Assembly: GCA_900313155.1 (NCBI GenBank)
Contig: OMQE01000040.1
Location: 1-6,714 of the forward strand
DNA: 6,714 nucleotides
Reading direction: 5' to 3'
Source of the DNA: an uncultured Rhodospirillaceae bacterium
Lineage (GTDB): Bacteria; Pseudomonadota; Alphaproteobacteria; RF32; CAG-239
How positions within the stretch are numbered: the first letter of the stretch is position 1; each line of letters begins with the position of its first letter. Shown here in pieces: positions 1 to 6,335 of this stretch. Under the pieces are notes generated by a model that was not told where the DNA came from, made no database searches, and was given only the letters and a program-made list of their open reading frames with translations. Position numbers and translations under genes: made by a program.

Positions 1-54
1 CTCAGACACAAGGAAGTATCTGATCGACGTCTGGAAACGAGCCGCACACGCACG

Positions 55-288
55 ATGAACCAGAACTTGTCGGTTGCTGACAACAGTGTATTGCCACGTT
101 CGGTTTATGCCGCCTGGCTGGAGCTGAAGGGGCGCATGTTCGATCGAGATCGTTTCATCTCGAACGTCTATGCCACAACGGCTCATGACCTGCGTGACAA
201 GGCTTGCGACATCTTCGGCTCAACAATGACCGCAGTTGTCTATGGCTACCACACCAGCAAGGAAGAACTTCTCAAGAAGATGCAGTAG
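55..288 (+). CDS. Small protein of unknown function (77 aa, possibly 5'-partial)
   Basis: I do not recognise this protein and assign no function. It is 77 residues long, soluble-looking and mostly helical in character, with no signal peptide, membrane segment or cysteine cluster. Its tail is charged (KEELLKKMQ). The ATG at 55 has no convincing Shine-Dalgarno sequence in front of it, and the frame stays open to base 1, so the true start may lie outside the window. Coding is supported by codon structure: about 51 of 77 codons end in G or C, all five lysines are AAG, and a strong hairpin follows the stop. Composition is about 52% GC, against roughly 40% or less in the genes that follow, so it may be acquired or under different codon selection. 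It appears transcriptionally separate from the next operon. Confidence 0.6.
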   Translation: MNQNLSVADNSVLPRSVYAAWLELKGRMFDRDRFISNVYATTAHDLRDKACDIFGSTMTAVVYGYHTSKEELLKKMQ

Positions 289-298
289 TTGCATACGC

Positions 299-326
299 TT
301 GACTTTTACAAAGGAGACTGTATAAT
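299..326 (+). promoter_or_regulatory. Sigma-70-type promoter for the exporter-methyltransferase operon
   Basis: A -35 box TTGACT (299-304) is separated by 16 bp from a perfect -10 box TATAAT (321-326). Transcription would start near 333, giving a leader of about 28 nt before the ATG at 361. The ribosome binding site AGAGG (350-354) lies 6 nt upstream of that ATG. The -10 box sits exactly in the loop of the 310-338 inverted repeat, so any protein or structure using that dyad would interfere with this promoter. Confidence 0.75.
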
Positions 327-345
327 GCAGTCTCCTTTTGGTTTT
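310..345 (+). terminator. 11-bp inverted repeat: intrinsic terminator and/or operator
   Basis: AAAGGAGACTG (310-320) is the exact reverse complement of CAGTCTCCTTT (328-338), with a 7-nt loop, TATAATG. The 3' arm runs into TTTT-GG-TTTT (336-345). In RNA this would be a reasonable Rho-independent terminator for the small gene ending at 288. In DNA it is a dyad symmetric about the -10 box of the downstream promoter, which is also where a dimeric repressor could bind. The sequence alone does not decide between these roles, and both may apply. Confidence 0.6.
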
Positions 346-360
346 ATATAGAGGTAAAAA

Positions 361-1209
361 ATGGATTTGCTTGATATTCTGACTGATACCACTGTTGATA
401 CACTAAAGCTGTTTCCGTTCTTATTTATCACCTATCTTTTTTTAGAATATTTTGAACGAAAAATGACCGATAAAACCACCGCTTTAGTGCAAAAAGCCGG
501 TCGTTTCGGGCCGTTTATCGGTAGCTTATGCGGAGCTCTTCCGCAATGTGGATTTTCCGTTGTTGCCGCCAATTTGTTTGCCGCCCGTATTATCAGTATC
601 GGCACACTGTTTGCCATATTTCTCTCTACATCTGATGAAACATTACCCATTCTTATTTCAAACGCCGCCTCCCCATGGCTGATTACCCAAATAATCGGCT
701 ATAAATTTATTTGCGGAGTTATATTTGGCTACCTGATTGATTATTTGTGGCACCAAAAACACTCAACACCCAATATTGATATTGAGCAACTTTGCGAAAA
801 TGAGCATTGTCACTGCGAAAATGATGATAACATTTGGCTTCCGGCTTTGCACCATTCCGGCAGTATTACCATGTTTATTTTCATCATTACTCTGATTTTG
901 AACATTTTATTTGCAACCGTTCAGCCGGAAAACATTATCAACTCCATGCAAACACCAATTTTGAGCGAGCTTTTGAGCGGTATTTTCGGACTAATACCAA
1001 ACTGCTCTGCTTCTGTTGTGCTCACGCAACTGTATTTGGAAAATTGCATCAATATCGGCACCTTGTTCAGCGGCAGTCTTGTCAACGGCGGTGTCGGACT
1101 GTTAGTATTGTTCCGCGTCAACAAGCATTTAAGGCAAAACCTTAAGATATTAGCGGTGCTATACATTTGTGGTGTTGTCGGCGGTTTATGCGGTAATCTG
1201 ATTTTTTAA
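361..1209 (+). CDS. Putative multi-TM heavy-metal exporter, ArsP_2/PF11449-like
   Basis: This 282-residue, very hydrophobic inner-membrane protein resembles the putative manganese/arsenic exporter family (PF11449, formerly DUF2899). It contains an internal duplication. GALPQCGFSVV (58-68) in the first half matches GLIPNCSASVV (210-220) in the second, and each is followed after about 12 residues by a GTL motif (81-83 and 233-235). I count about eight membrane spans by eye. Between the halves lies a soluble loop (131-165) rich in possible metal ligands: H131, H134, C145, H149, C150, H151, C152, H164 and H165. The ATG has a ribosome binding site at 350-354 and a promoter directly upstream. The stop is 11 bp before the methyltransferase start, so the two are probably co-transcribed. 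The fold family is fairly secure. The substrate (Mn, As or another metal) cannot be read from the sequence. Confidence 0.75.
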   Translation: MDLLDILTDTTVDTLKLFPFLFITYLFLEYFERKMTDKTTALVQKAGRFGPFIGSLCGALPQCGFSVVAANLFAARIISIGTLFAIFLSTSDETLPILISNAASPWLITQIIGYKFICGVIFGYLIDYLWHQKHSTPNIDIEQLCENEHCHCENDDNIWLPALHHSGSITMFIFIITLILNILFATVQPENIINSMQTPILSELLSGIFGLIPNCSASVVLTQLYLENCINIGTLFSGSLVNGGVGLLVLFRVNKHLRQNLKILAVLYICGVVGGLCGNLIF

Positions 1210-1220
1210 AGGTAATCAAA

Positions 1221-1790
1221 ATGCTCAGTTTTTTAACTTTTCTAGCCTTTTTTTTAGCGCTTATCGGCTCAACTGTTATTATTGTGTTGGGTATCGCCGG
1301 CGCCTATTTGATTATTGCCGGTAAATTTATGTGTTTTTCTCCACCGGTTCCTTCTTCAGGCAAAACAAAAAAAGCCATGCTCGAGCACGCTGCAAAATAT
1401 CTTGAGCAACATGAAAACTTAACTGTTACCGACCTTGGCAGTGGTTGGGGAACCTTATTACTACCTTTGGCAAAGCATTTTTCCAGCCATCGCTTTGTTG
1501 GTTATGAATTAGCAAATTTGCCATATTATATCAGTAAATTACGAGCATCTCGTTTGAAAAATCTGCAATTTAAGCGTCAAAATTTTTTCAATGTAAATTT
1601 AAGCAATAGTAATATTATTTTTTGCTTTTTATTGCCGTCTGCCATGCAAGAATGTGAAGATAAAATTCTACCCCAACTCAAACAAGGAACACTGATATAT
1701 GCAAACCGCTTTCCTTTGCCAAACATGGAACCTTTGCAAACAATATCTCTCGGCTCCGCTTACGAAACATTTTATGTTTACAGAGTATAG
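1221..1790 (+). CDS. Membrane-anchored class I SAM methyltransferase, FAM173-like
   Basis: The protein has 189 residues. Residues 3-34 form one hydrophobic membrane anchor, followed by a pre-catalytic PPVPSS segment (41-46). The SAM-binding motif I is VTDLGSGWGTL (69-79), with the acidic ribose-binding residue in GYEL (94-97). FCFLLPSAM (134-142) takes the place of a typical motif IV, and NRFPLPNMEPL (162-172) lies near the C-terminus. From memory of the family, an N-terminal anchor plus PxVPS, DLGSGxG, GYEL and a late FPLPxxxP motif is the pattern of FAM173 proteins. The mitochondrial members ANTKMT and ATPSCKMT methylate a lysine on the ADP/ATP carrier and on ATP synthase subunit c. By analogy the target here may be a membrane-protein lysine, but that is inference. 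The start has AAAGG (1208-1212) overlapping the preceding stop codon. No clear terminator follows immediately. Confidence 0.8.
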   Translation: MLSFLTFLAFFLALIGSTVIIVLGIAGAYLIIAGKFMCFSPPVPSSGKTKKAMLEHAAKYLEQHENLTVTDLGSGWGTLLLPLAKHFSSHRFVGYELANLPYYISKLRASRLKNLQFKRQNFFNVNLSNSNIIFCFLLPSAMQECEDKILPQLKQGTLIYANRFPLPNMEPLQTISLGSAYETFYVYRV

Positions 1791-1815
1791 AATTCCCCTC
1801 GTTGCAAACAAAAAA

Positions 1816-1978
1816 GTTACATAAATAGAAAGATAAAAACTCAAAGAATGAGGTTATACGAAGAAAGTCTTTTTGCGTAGTGTACAAAAAGGGTACATAG
1901 AAATTAAGACTAAAAAAATCCGGAGAATGCGGTTGATAGAAAAAGGTTTTTTGTCGCAGTGTACAAAAATAGTACATA
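1816..1978. repeat. Imperfect 79-bp tandem repeat with TGTAC-N7-GTACA dyads
   Basis: Bases 1845-1899 align without gaps to 1924-1978, a shift of 79 bp, with 42 of 55 identical. A degenerate earlier edge (1816-1823, GTTACATA) resembles the ends at 1892-1899 and 1971-1978, so about two units are present. Each full unit carries TGTAC, a 7-bp spacer and GTACA (1881-1897 and 1960-1976). The array lies between convergent genes. I see no convincing protein in it. It could be a pair of protein-binding sites, a structured RNA, or a duplicated intergenic palindrome. Confidence 0.65.
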
Positions 1979-1993
1979 AGACAAAAAACCTTT
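1942..1993 (-). terminator. Nested hairpin between convergent genes, likely terminator for the FadL-type gene
   Basis: A perfect 14-bp stem pairs 1942-1955 with 1980-1993. Inside its 24-nt loop, TGTAC (1960-1964) pairs with GTACA (1972-1976). Read on the minus strand, it begins 42 bp past the stop at 2036 and its 3' arm ends in CC followed by five Ts. This fits an intrinsic terminator, though the stem is AT-rich. On the plus strand the T run is shorter (TTTGATT), so it would be a weaker stop for the methyltransferase operon. Confidence 0.5.
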
Positions 1994-2035
1994 GATTAGC
2001 AACCCATTATATGGATTTTTCACTATATGAGTTTT

Positions 2036-3313
2036 TTAGAAATTATAAGTAAATCCGAAGGAAAATACCTTAACTGAGTTAGAATAATCTGCCGTTACAT
2101 GACGTCCTTTGTTACCGGTATAGCGTGTATCCAAATGTGCATCATGCGCTGCAATGTAGGTAAATCCGGCATCAAAGCTCAAATTATCATTATATTTGTA
2201 ACCTAAACCAACTGAATACCAAATGCGGTCAGAATCCGGAATACGCGGCGTACGATGTTGCACCCGAACGGCACTTTGGTCGTAGGCTAAACCCAAACGT
2301 AACTTCCACTGTTCGTCAAGCATGTAGCTTGTCCCGATTGCATAAAAATTGGTATCACGCCAATGCTCATGAACGCGCGAAATTTCCATACCGGAATAAG
2401 CGCCTTCTCTGCTCACATAAACCAAATCATGGAAAGAGCTCCAGAACACACGTTGATATTCCGCCATTATCGCTAAACGTTCGTTGATGTCATGATAGAT
2501 ACCCATTGACAGCATAGCCGGCGTGTTCAATTTTGCACTGATATCACCGTTTAACAAAGTATGATACGGTTCATCCTGTGCCGAAACAGAAGAGTTCATA
2601 TCGCCTTTAATTTTGTGTTTGATTTCACTGCGATAGCCAATACCAACACGTGTTGCCGGTGTAAATTCATACATAGCTCCCAATTGATACCCAAAATCTA
2701 AAGCATCACCATCTGCCGCCACATGATTAACCGGTGTATAGCCACCTGATTGTGTTGGCAACATAGAGCTGTTGGTCAAATGCGCCCACACATATTGAAT
2801 TTGCAAACCGGCACCTACTGAGAGCTTGTCGGTTGCTTTATATGCCGCCATTGGTGTAAAGGTAGCAGTTTTAAGATCTGAAGTAATACCATGGTCACCA
2901 CCTACCCAATCTTGGTCATATTTCGTAATCATACCGAAGGGGCTGTTACCGGCTAAAGCAATAAACAACTTATCATTCACCTGATGCGAAATTGTAAAAT
3001 ATGGCGAAACGGCTGCATGAACCACATTTTGCGCATCGGCACCGCGTTCGCCTGTTGCAACACTGCGTACATTTTTGGCTTCCGCTTTTGGCGCAATATA
3101 TGTTGCTCCTCCGGAAAATTGCGTTCCTTTGATACGTGTTAAACCTGCTACATTATAATATGCATAGGCATTATTTTCGGCACCTGCCGTTGCACCGGCA
3201 TAAGCATTACCTTGTGCGGCAGCCGATTGCTCTCTTAAGTGGAAACCGGCAGCCATTGCTGTTGATGAGAGCAAAACCGTGCTCAAAGCAACCAATACTA
3301 AACTTTTTTTCAT
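2036..3313 (-). CDS. OmpP1/FadL/TodX-family outer-membrane channel
   Basis: This 425-residue outer-membrane beta-barrel is predicted to pass long-chain fatty acids or other hydrophobic molecules across the outer membrane. A signal peptide (1-21, ending AMA) precedes a mature start AGFHLREQSAAAQGNAYAG, the typical FadL N-terminal hatch. The barrel strands alternate polar and aromatic residues, and the protein ends FGFTYNF with the terminal Phe expected for barrel assembly. By mature numbering the hatch motif that is Asn33-Pro34-Ala35 in E. coli FadL falls exactly on N-V-A here (precursor 54-56), so the proline is missing. The ATG has AAAAGG 6 nt upstream (3320-3325 on the minus strand). The gene is divergent from aas, which supports a fatty-acid role, but some family members carry aromatic hydrocarbons, so the substrate is unproven. 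Confidence 0.9.
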   Translation of the reverse strand: MKKSLVLVALSTVLLSSTAMAAGFHLREQSAAAQGNAYAGATAGAENNAYAYYNVAGLTRIKGTQFSGGATYIAPKAEAKNVRSVATGERGADAQNVVHAAVSPYFTISHQVNDKLFIALAGNSPFGMITKYDQDWVGGDHGITSDLKTATFTPMAAYKATDKLSVGAGLQIQYVWAHLTNSSMLPTQSGGYTPVNHVAADGDALDFGYQLGAMYEFTPATRVGIGYRSEIKHKIKGDMNSSVSAQDEPYHTLLNGDISAKLNTPAMLSMGIYHDINERLAIMAEYQRVFWSSFHDLVYVSREGAYSGMEISRVHEHWRDTNFYAIGTSYMLDEQWKLRLGLAYDQSAVRVQHRTPRIPDSDRIWYSVGLGYKYNDNLSFDAGFTYIAAHDAHLDTRYTGNKGRHVTADYSNSVKVFSFGFTYNF

Positions 3314-3380
3314 TATAAACCTTTTATTTTGTTAGTCCCTCGGACATTTCAGCCGAAATATCCGCAGAAATGTATATCTG

Positions 3381-3410
3381 ATTATATTGAATTTGGCAAT
3401 AATCTGTCAT
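3381..3410 (-). promoter_or_regulatory. Promoter for the FadL-type gene
   Basis: On the minus strand, ATGACA (3410-3405) serves as the -35 box and a perfect TATAAT (3386-3381) as the -10 box, with an 18-bp spacer. Transcription would start near 3374, giving a leader of about 60 nt. The leader contains two small dyads: ATTTC/GAAAT at 3346-3359, and GTCC-CTC-GGAC near 3334-3344. Neither is strong enough to call a riboswitch. Confidence 0.6.
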
Positions 3411-3505
3411 AGCACTGGGGATAATTTCGTATATATAAACATAACTATATGAATATACTAAACTTTTTACCTGTTAATTACTTTTGTATTTTTGCTTTAC
3501 AAAAT

Positions 3506-3533
3506 TTGACCGGTGCGCTAAATATTATATTAT
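3506..3533 (+). promoter_or_regulatory. Promoter for aas
   Basis: TTGACC (3506-3511) and TATTAT (3528-3533) each match the sigma-70 consensus at five of six positions, with a 16-bp spacer. The predicted transcription start is near 3540, about 20 nt upstream of the GTG at 3560. The promoter lies inside the reading frame that opens with ATG at 3449, which argues that the upstream ATG is not the start. Confidence 0.6.
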
Positions 3534-3546
3534 GTTTCAATCACAG

Positions 3547-3562
3547 AAAGGAACGACTTGTG
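3547..3562 (+). promoter_or_regulatory. Ribosome binding site and GTG start of aas
   Basis: AAAGGAA (3547-3553) places its AGGA core 7 nt before GTG at 3560-3562. The in-frame ATG at 3449 has no Shine-Dalgarno sequence, and the 37 residues it would add show no acyltransferase similarity. The GTG start gives a protein of 730 residues, close to the 719 of E. coli Aas as I recall it. Confidence 0.8.
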
Positions 3563-5752
3563 ACGGATTTTACAAAAATATGCTTAAAAGCAGTATTAAA
3601 ACTTCTAAAAGCTAAATGTCATTTTGATTTTGATATTTCTAAACTTCCGCAAAAAGGTGTATATGTGGCAAACCATGTGTCATATTTAGATCCTATTTTG
3701 CTGTATGCCTTTTTGCCGGGGCGTCCTGTTTTTGCATTAAATGGACATCTTTATCGTCGGCATTGGATTCGCTTTTTGATGCGCAAAGCTGATATTGTGC
3801 GCTTTAATCCGATTGAACCGGGAGACATTAAAAAGCTGATTGCAAAAATAGACGAAGGACGTCAGGTGGTCATTTTTGCTGAAGGACGAATTACCGAAAA
3901 CGGCGGTTTGATGAAAATTTATGAAGCGCCGGGCTTGGTGGCCGATAAATCGAAAGCGCCGCTTATCCCAATTTGGATAGATGGTCCGCAATACGGCTAT
4001 TTTTCTAAAACCAAAAACCAACTACCACATCGTCCGTTGCCGAAGATGAAAATATTTGTCGGCAAACCGCGCGGTTTCAAACTCAAAGACGAATTGCGCC
4101 GCCAACGTGACCACATCAGTAACGAAGTGTATATGATTTTGCGAGAAATCGGCTTCAATCTGAACTATAATCCGAAAATTTCGTTGTTTGCTCAGCTGAT
4201 GAAAACAGCTAAAGTTTATTCAAGAACCGGTTTCTTTTCAAAACGCCCACGCATTATTGAAGACATCAATCGCAAACAAAAGTCATATAAAGACATTATT
4301 GTTGCCTCATTTGCTTTGGGGCGCAGTTTCAAAAAATTTACCAAACACAATGAAAATGTTGGTGTTTTGTTACCAAATGCCATTGCTACGGTTTGCACAT
4401 TTTTCGGGCTTTCGGCGTATGAGCGCACACCGGTTATGATTAACTTTTCGGTGGGTGCAAAGAATATGGTTTCAATGTGCAACACCGCACAAGTTAAAAC
4501 GGTTATCACCTCAAAAGCATTCATTTTAAAAGGTAAGTTAGATGCTTTGCTGGAAGAAATTCAAAAAGCCGGATGCAAGATTGTTTATTTGGAAGATATT
4601 GCAAAAAAGATGCCGTTGACAACCAAAATCGGGGCTTTAATCAGCTATAAAATTAAACATGTCCCGCACAAAGAGGGCGGAGATAAGAAGGCGGTGATTT
4701 TGTTCACCTCAGGTTCTGAAGGCGCGCCAAAAGCCGTTCTTCTCAGCCATGCCAATTTGCTGTCGAACGTTAATCAAATGTCGTCTATTCAAACAGTAAC
4801 ATACAAAGATTTATTGTTTAATGCCTTGCCTATGTTTCATAGTTTCGGATTAACGGTTGGAACGCTGTTTCCACTGTTTCAGGGCGCCAAACTGTTTTTA
4901 TATCCGTCTCCGCTACACTATCGTGTGGTTGCCGAGTTGGTTTATGAACTGGGCGCAACATTGATGATTGGAACTGATACGTTTTTGCGCGGCTATGCTA
5001 AAATTGCCCACCCATACGACTTCCATAATATTCGTTTGATGTATGCGGGCGGCGAAGCGGCAAAACCGGATACGCGGAGTATGTGGATGGAGCATTCCGG
5101 CGTACGAATGATGGAAGCATACGGCGCCACCGAATGTTCACCGGTAATGACTGCAAACAACGGTATTTTCAACAAATTTGGTTCTATCGGCAAGCTTCTG
5201 CCGGGTATGAAATACAAAATTGAACCTGTTGACGGGATTGAAACCGGTGGAGAACTCTGGGTGAAAGGTCCAAACGTGATGCTTGGTTACTACTTGCCGG
5301 ATAATCCGGGTGTTCTTGTTCCGCCAACGGATGGCTGGTATCATACCGGTGATGTGGTTGACATTGATGAAATCGGCTTCTTCACCATTAAAGACCGCAT
5401 TAAGCGCTTTGCCAAAATCGGTGGAGAAATGGTATCTCTCAACGCGGTGCAAGATATGGTTATTGCCGCCGCCGGAAATACAGATGAAAGTGCCGGATAC
5501 AGTTATGGTGTGGTTGCTATTCCGCACGAAAGCAAAGGTGAACAAATTGTTTTGGTCACCAATAATCGCGAAATTACTTCTTCATCACTGCATGCCTATG
5601 TTAAGGCAAACGGTATGTCGGAGCTTTATTTGCCACGCGTGATATTATATCACGATAAATTGCCGGTGTTTGCAACAGGTAAGGCTGATAATGTTACGTT
5701 GAAGAAAGAAGTTTTGGCAGAATTATGCCCGCCAATAGAAAATGCGGCTTAA
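3560..5752 (+). CDS. aas: Bifunctional acyl-ACP synthetase / 2-acylglycerophosphoethanolamine acyltransferase
   Basis: Aas activates a free fatty acid with ATP to acyl-ACP and transfers it to a lysophospholipid, at the inner face of the inner membrane. Numbering is from the GTG (730 aa). The N-terminal PlsC-like acyltransferase (about 20-200) has the HX4D catalytic motif NHVSYLD (H39, D44), EGRITENG (109-116) and PLIPIWIDG (134-142). The C-terminal adenylate-forming domain (about 240-725) has the P-loop TSGSEGAPKA (383-392), YGATE (521-525), GWYHTGD (592-598), KDR (611-613), and the late catalytic lysine in ATGKAD (K708). All key residues are present, so both activities look intact. In E. coli the neighbour is the lysophospholipid flippase lplT. 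None is seen here, and instead a FadL-type channel gene is divergent, suggesting use of exogenous fatty acids. A long hairpin follows the stop. Confidence 0.93.
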   Translation: MTDFTKICLKAVLKLLKAKCHFDFDISKLPQKGVYVANHVSYLDPILLYAFLPGRPVFALNGHLYRRHWIRFLMRKADIVRFNPIEPGDIKKLIAKIDEGRQVVIFAEGRITENGGLMKIYEAPGLVADKSKAPLIPIWIDGPQYGYFSKTKNQLPHRPLPKMKIFVGKPRGFKLKDELRRQRDHISNEVYMILREIGFNLNYNPKISLFAQLMKTAKVYSRTGFFSKRPRIIEDINRKQKSYKDIIVASFALGRSFKKFTKHNENVGVLLPNAIATVCTFFGLSAYERTPVMINFSVGAKNMVSMCNTAQVKTVITSKAFILKGKLDALLEEIQKAGCKIVYLEDIAKKMPLTTKIGALISYKIKHVPHKEGGDKKAVILFTSGSEGAPKAVLLSHANLLSNVNQMSSIQTVTYKDLLFNALPMFHSFGLTVGTLFPLFQGAKLFLYPSPLHYRVVAELVYELGATLMIGTDTFLRGYAKIAHPYDFHNIRLMYAGGEAAKPDTRSMWMEHSGVRMMEAYGATECSPVMTANNGIFNKFGSIGKLLPGMKYKIEPVDGIETGGELWVKGPNVMLGYYLPDNPGVLVPPTDGWYHTGDVVDIDEIGFFTIKDRIKRFAKIGGEMVSLNAVQDMVIAAAGNTDESAGYSYGVVAIPHESKGEQIVLVTNNREITSSSLHAYVKANGMSELYLPRVILYHDKLPVFATGKADNVTLKKEVLAELCPPIENAA

Positions 5753-5767
5753 AAAAATATGTGAAGA

Positions 5768-5806
5768 ATAACCGTTTTTTGTTGCGCAAAAACAGGAAAC
5801 GGTTAT
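5768..5806 (+). terminator. Long hairpin after aas
   Basis: Bases 5768-5783 pair with 5791-5806 in a 16-bp stem that includes two G-U pairs. Ten outer pairs are perfect (ATAACCGTTT with AAACGGTTAT), and the loop is 7 nt (GCGCAAA). The position 15 bp past the aas stop suits a terminator, but the downstream sequence CTTAAAGC has no T run. It may instead stabilise the aas mRNA end or act as a leader structure for ssb. Confidence 0.5.
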
Positions 5807-5849
5807 CTTAAAGCTCAAAGAATGTTAATTATGATAAAAGGAAAAAATA

Positions 5850-6329
5850 ATGGTAGGAAGCATCAATAAAGTTATTTTGGTTGGTAATTTGGGCGCGGAC
5901 CCGACAGTCAGCACCATGACTTCCGGTGACAAAATCGTGACTTTGCGCGTTGCAACTTCTGATTCTTGGACCGATAAAGCCTCAGGTGAACGTAAAGAAA
6001 GAACCGAATGGCACCGTGTCGTAATTTTTAATTCTCAAATTGCCGATACCGCCGAACGTTATTTGCGTAAAGGCTCAAAAGTATATTTGGAAGGTCAGTT
6101 GCAAACTCGTAAATGGACAGATAATAATGGTCAGGAACGCTACACTACCGAAGTTGTTTTGCAACGCTTTAACGGAAATATGGTGATGCTTGACGGCAGA
6201 GGAGATAATGCAGGAGCCTCAATGCCGGCCGATGGCGGAGACGTTTTTGCAACACCGGCTTCTTCCGGCGGTTGGGATACAGCTTCAACGTCAGCATCTT
6301 CTAATTTAGATGATGATATTCCGTTTTAA
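5850..6329 (+). CDS. ssb: Single-stranded DNA-binding protein
   Basis: SSB coats single-stranded DNA during replication, recombination and repair, and recruits partner enzymes. The 159-residue protein has an N-terminal OB-fold (about 4-112), opening NKVILVGNLGADP and containing W40, W54, F60 and W89, which match the DNA-stacking positions of E. coli SSB (W40, W54, F60, W88). A short low-complexity linker rich in Gly, Ala and Ser (about 115-152) leads to the acidic tip DDDIPF, the docking site for partners. The length is typical, slightly short in the linker. The ATG has AGGA (5839-5842) 7 nt upstream. I found no clear promoter in the gap after aas: TATGAT at 5830-5835 could be a -10 box but lacks a good -35. 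It lies between aas and mnmA, with no functional link that I can see. Confidence 0.97.
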   Translation: MVGSINKVILVGNLGADPTVSTMTSGDKIVTLRVATSDSWTDKASGERKERTEWHRVVIFNSQIADTAERYLRKGSKVYLEGQLQTRKWTDNNGQERYTTEVVLQRFNGNMVMLDGRGDNAGASMPADGGDVFATPASSGGWDTASTSASSNLDDDIPF

Positions 6330-6335
6330 ATAAAA

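Noticed and set aside
834..1145. Plus-strand frame of 103 codons inside the exporter gene
   Set aside because: It is a +1 frame within a well-supported membrane protein and has no membrane pattern, motif or ribosome binding site.
1678..1977. Minus-strand frame of 99 codons across the methyltransferase end and the repeat
   Set aside because: It spans the AT-rich repeat and the antisense of a solid gene, is rich in Phe/Tyr from A-runs, has no ribosome binding site, and simply reflects the tandem repeat.
1816..1993. Possible CRISPR array or insertion-sequence remnant
   Set aside because: There are only about two diverged units that vary along their whole length, with no constant repeat/unique spacer pattern, no transposase trace and no target duplication.
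3334..3359. Possible riboswitch in the FadL-type gene leader
   Set aside because: Only two 4-5-bp dyads are present in a leader of about 60 nt, with no conserved aptamer pattern that I recognise.
5138..5545. Minus-strand frame of 135 codons inside aas
   Set aside because: It lies entirely antisense to the conserved adenylation domain and shows no motif of its own.
1840..5824. Shared 11-mer CTCAAAGAATG at 1840-1850 and 5814-5824
   Set aside because: A few 11-base matches are expected by chance within a window of this size, and the flanking bases do not extend the similarity beyond scattered positions.
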